DNA of 7,228 nt, from assembly GCA_004144935.1 (NCBI GenBank), contig SDZP01000170.1, forward strand, positions 1-7,228, read 5' to 3'. The position numbers were made by a program, and so were the translations under genes. A model generated the notes under the pieces. The model did not search any database. It saw only the letters and a program-made list of their open reading frames with translations, and had not been told where the DNA came from. The DNA comes from Caulobacteraceae bacterium (lineage in GTDB: Bacteria > Pseudomonadota > Alphaproteobacteria > Caulobacterales > Caulobacteraceae). Below are positions 5,150 through 7,228 of the stretch, in pieces (position 1 is the first letter of the stretch; every line of letters begins with the position of its first letter).

Positions 5150-6163
5150 CTAGAACAGCGCGTCCCAGCCGGTGGTCGCGATCGCCGCATCGACCTGCGT
5201 CCTCGCCGCCGCCGGCAGCGCGGCATACTCGCCGCGCAGCCAGGTGAGGCACTTGGCCTGGTATGGGAAGGCGTTCTGCACCCAGGCCCGGCCATCGACC
5301 TGCGTCTCGACCATCTTCGCCCCGGCCGCCACGGCCTCGGCGTTGGCGACCAGCAGCGGCGCATAGGCGCGGCCCATTTCGCTCAACAGCGCCTTCAGCG
5401 TCGCCGGGACCGCTCCGGGATCGATCATCGGTCCGGGCTCCAGCCCCGACAGGTCCTCGACCATGCCGATCCAGCCCATGGTCCGTTGAGCCCTGGCCTG
5501 GGCGATCGCGGTCGGGGTCGGATCGACGCCGGCCAGCTGGGTCAGCTGGCCGAACAGGCCAAAATCGCCGGCGCCAGGCGCCGCGCCGAGCATGAAGGGA
5601 AGAACCGCCAGGTGCGCCTCCAGCGCTTCCAGCAGGCGGACATAGCTATCCTCGATCACCGGCCCGGTGGTCGGGTTGGAGCCGACATAGGCCAGCCGGC
5701 CAATCTGTCGCTGGCTGATCATCGCGGCCACGCCGGCCAGCGTTGGCTCGTCGAGCGGCGCGGGACCCCAGCTGGGCAGCAGGCGGCCGGCGAAGGCCGC
5801 GTCCGCCGGATGGGCCCAGCGATAGTGGAACATGCACTTGGTCAGCCACTCGTCGGCATAGTCCTCGATCAGGCTGTCAAGGAAGGCCAGGGCCGGATCG
5901 GCCGGGCGCACCGGGCGGCCGGGTATCTCCGCGTCGAAGCGCCGGATCAGCGGCGTGGAGTCCGTCACCGCTTCGCCCGCGATGAAGAAGGTCGGCAGCA
6001 GCGGCACCTGGGCCGTCGGGTAACCGGCGGGCTCCCGTCCGCGGTAGTACAGCCGGTAGGGAATGCGCCGATAGCGCAGGACGGCCAGCATCTTGCGGGT
6101 ATAGGGCGAACCCGGCGCGCCGGAGAGTTCGAGGGGCGTTTCCAAGGTCATGACATTCACCAT
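5150..6163 (-). CDS. Glutathione S-transferase-fold protein, long form
   Basis: This 337-residue protein has an N-terminal thioredoxin-like GST domain (about 10-83): LSGAPGSPYTRKMLAVLRY at 13-31, a VP at 53-54 where GSTs have the cis-proline, and a TDST segment (67-70) where the Glu/Asp-Ser pair binds the gamma-glutamyl group. The rest is helical; GDFGLFGQLTQL near the middle matches the GST C-terminal domain core. It is about 100 residues longer than typical GSTs (200-230), with a C-terminal extension carrying FPYQAKCLTWLR. Ser19, Tyr21 or Thr22 could activate glutathione, but none is certain, and it may bind without catalysing. The start is uncertain: no good ribosome site precedes the ATG at 6163, while GGTGA lies 5 nt before an in-frame ATG at 6151. 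It lies 31 bp downstream of the serine hydrolase gene on the same strand, so they probably form an operon, and converges on the small basic protein. Confidence 0.87.
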   Translation of the reverse strand: MVNVMTLETPLELSGAPGSPYTRKMLAVLRYRRIPYRLYYRGREPAGYPTAQVPLLPTFFIAGEAVTDSTPLIRRFDAEIPGRPVRPADPALAFLDSLIEDYADEWLTKCMFHYRWAHPADAAFAGRLLPSWGPAPLDEPTLAGVAAMISQRQIGRLAYVGSNPTTGPVIEDSYVRLLEALEAHLAVLPFMLGAAPGAGDFGLFGQLTQLAGVDPTPTAIAQARAQRTMGWIGMVEDLSGLEPGPMIDPGAVPATLKALLSEMGRAYAPLLVANAEAVAAGAKMVETQVDGRAWVQNAFPYQAKCLTWLRGEYAALPAAARTQVDAAIATTGWDALF

Positions 6164-6194
6164 GCCAATTGTTTGAGGGCACGATGAGGCCGGT

Positions 6195-7168
6195 TCAGCT
6201 CCGGCGCAAGTCCTCTACGACACCGCGCATCCATCCGGCGAGCGCATCCTTGGCCTCCAGCGGCGTGCGGCCGTGCCGAACCACGATCAGGTCGAGGTCA
6301 GGAACCAGCAGGGTGTACTGGCCCTCGTAGCCATTGGCGCTGAACGATCCTTCGCCGCCCAGGCCCAGCCACCAGTGCGCGCCATAGCCCAGCTCCTCGG
6401 TGGCCGGCACGGCGGTGGGCGTGCGGGCGTAGTCGACCCAGTCGGCGGGAAGCATCTGGCGACCCTCCCAGACCCCGCCGCGCAGGTAGAGCAGGCCGAA
6501 GCGGGCAAAATCGCGGGCGCTGCAGAAGCAGTAGGAGGAGCCGATGAAGGTTCCGGCGGCGTCGAACTTGGGGATCGGGCTGGCCATGCCCAGGGGCTCG
6601 AACAGGGCTGCGCGCATATGGGCCTCGAAGGCCTCGCCCTTCAGGCCCAGGGTCCGCTGCAGGATGTCGCAGACGACGTTGGTCGTGCCGCTGGCGTAGG
6701 ACCAATGGCTGTCCGGCTCATGCGCCAGGGGCTGGGCGATGGCATAGGCGGCGACATCCGCCTTGCCGGCCCCGAACAGCATCTCGATGACGTCGGAGAC
6801 ACTGCCCGGCACATAGTCCTCGACGAACTTCAGCCCGCTGGACATGCGCAGGAGCTGGTCGAGCGTGATGGCCGACCGCGCGTCGTCCTTCCAGGCCGGC
6901 ACATCGGCGGGGGCGTGGACATCCAGCCGGCCCTCTGCGACGGCCAGTCCGACGAGGGCCTGGGTGATGCTCTTGGCCTTCGACCAGGAAGGAAAGCGGC
7001 TCTGATGGTCGAGCTCGTCGCCGTAGCGCTCGTAGCGGATCTGGCCGCCCTGGACGATGAGCACGGCGTCGGTAATGCCGAGGCTTTCGTCTCTGAAGGC
7101 GGCGTCCAGGCGTTCGATCAACGCCGAAGGCAGGCGCGCGCCTGCCGACCATTCGGTGGTGGGCCAGG
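6195..7168 (-). CDS. Serine beta-lactamase-fold hydrolase (class C/esterase VIII-like), 5' end not recovered
   Basis: This is a penicillin-binding-protein/class C beta-lactamase-fold hydrolase of the esterase and 6-aminohexanoate-dimer hydrolase kind. Numbering from the TTG codon at 7121, the catalytic Ser47 and Lys50 are in SKAK, Tyr142 and Ser144 in the YAS motif (HWSYASGTTN), and NGYEGQY near 263-269 replaces the third, KTG-like motif. The C-terminus is complete. No signal peptide is seen in what is present. The TTG is not the true start: the frame stays open upstream and reads VPWPTTEW then SAGARLPSALIERL, where I recall this family carrying a WPTxxW motif near its N-terminus. Beyond 7168 the DNA turns into an inverted copy of the gene, so the real start lies outside reliable sequence. 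It is probably the first gene of an operon with the GST-fold gene. The substrate is unknown; detoxifying or ester/amide hydrolysis is likely. Confidence 0.88.
7048..7107 (-). repeat. Inverted repeat, inner arm (60 bp, inside the serine hydrolase gene)
   Basis: These 60 bases, part of the serine hydrolase coding region, are the exact reverse complement of the last 60 bases of the window (60/60). The arm starts with CCCTGGAC and ends with GGCGTCC. It is the natural copy, because it reads in frame through the hydrolase fold without a break. Confidence 0.97.
7129..7146. repeat. 18-bp perfect palindrome between the inverted arms
   Basis: GGCAGGCGCGCGCCTGCC is identical to its own reverse complement. 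Its centre (7137.5) coincides, within half a base, with the centre of symmetry of the two 60-bp arms (7138). It lies in the hydrolase frame (SAGARLP), so it is probably ordinary coding sequence that happens to form a very stable hairpin. Confidence 0.9.
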
Positions 7169-7228
7169 GGACGCCGCCTTCAGAGACGAAAGCCTCGGCA
7201 TTACCGACGCCGTGCTCATCGTCCAGGG
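7169..7228 (+). repeat. Inverted repeat, outer arm at the window edge (probable fold-back)
   Basis: This is an exact inverted copy of 7048-7107, running to the last base of the window, so its true length is unknown. Its minus-strand translation stays open but reads FVSEGGVP and similar, with no relation to the hydrolase family. I read it as a contig-end fold-back and not as genuine upstream sequence; a real inverted duplication is the alternative. Confidence 0.85.

Noticed and set aside
5486..6187. 233-codon open frame on the plus strand
   Set aside because: It is the antisense shadow of the GST-fold gene, which has clear thioredoxin-domain motifs.
7169..7228. Further coding sequence of the serine hydrolase running to the window edge
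   Set aside because: The frame is open, but the DNA is an exact inverted copy of 7048-7107, and the encoded residues do not look like the family. It is treated as fold-back sequence.
7048..7228. Terminal inverted repeats of a transposon
   Set aside because: The inner arm is ordinary coding sequence of a conserved hydrolase, the spacer is only 61 bp, and there is no transposase.

Overview
The window is GC-rich, gene-dense DNA with short intergenic gaps and AGGAGG-type ribosome sites. Protein sequence style, a small basic protein with an N-terminal GDKSAYTDKQ motif, and a CCTTCTCCCG/CGGGAGAAGG intergenic hairpin suggest an alphaproteobacterium. A Caulobacter/Phenylobacterium-like or sphingomonad host is my best guess, from recall and not from a search. 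The right edge folds back on itself (60-bp exact inverted repeat), which suggests that the window ends at a contig end.

Left to right: a truncated EVE-domain protein (minus, 1-284); a short spacer with a hairpin; a two-gene minus-strand unit of a TetR-family regulator (1062-1718) followed by a VOC metalloenzyme (369-1049); an 86-bp divergent promoter region with an imperfect operator-like palindrome; a plus-strand alpha/beta hydrolase (1805-2962); a convergent second TetR-family regulator (2959-3513, minus) whose stop overlaps the hydrolase stop in a shared CTAG; a divergent control region with a 21-bp, essentially perfect palindrome (3564-3584); a plus-strand acyl-CoA-dehydrogenase-fold protein resembling HsaA/HpaB/DszC-type flavin monooxygenases (3593-4768); a small basic protein often annotated 'plasmid stabilization protein' (4822-5127); and a minus-strand pair of a long GST-fold protein (5150-6163) downstream of a serine beta-lactamase-fold hydrolase (6195 to the right edge).

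The centre (about 369-4768) looks like a small, locally controlled catabolic island: a flavin-monooxygenase-like protein, a VOC enzyme with an apparent His-His-Glu metal site, and an alpha/beta hydrolase with a complete apparent catalytic triad. Two TetR regulators are each divergent from one enzyme gene, with a palindrome between them. Hydroxylation, ring cleavage and hydrolysis is the logic of aromatic and steroid ring degradation (HsaA/HsaC/HsaD style). That parallel is inference: the hydrolase is not an obvious C-C hydrolase, the VOC protein is single-domain, and no flavin reductase is present.

There is no CRISPR array, tRNA, rRNA, insertion sequence or phage gene that I can support. No gene-free stretch exceeds 300 bases; the longest gaps are 84-86 bp and are described below.
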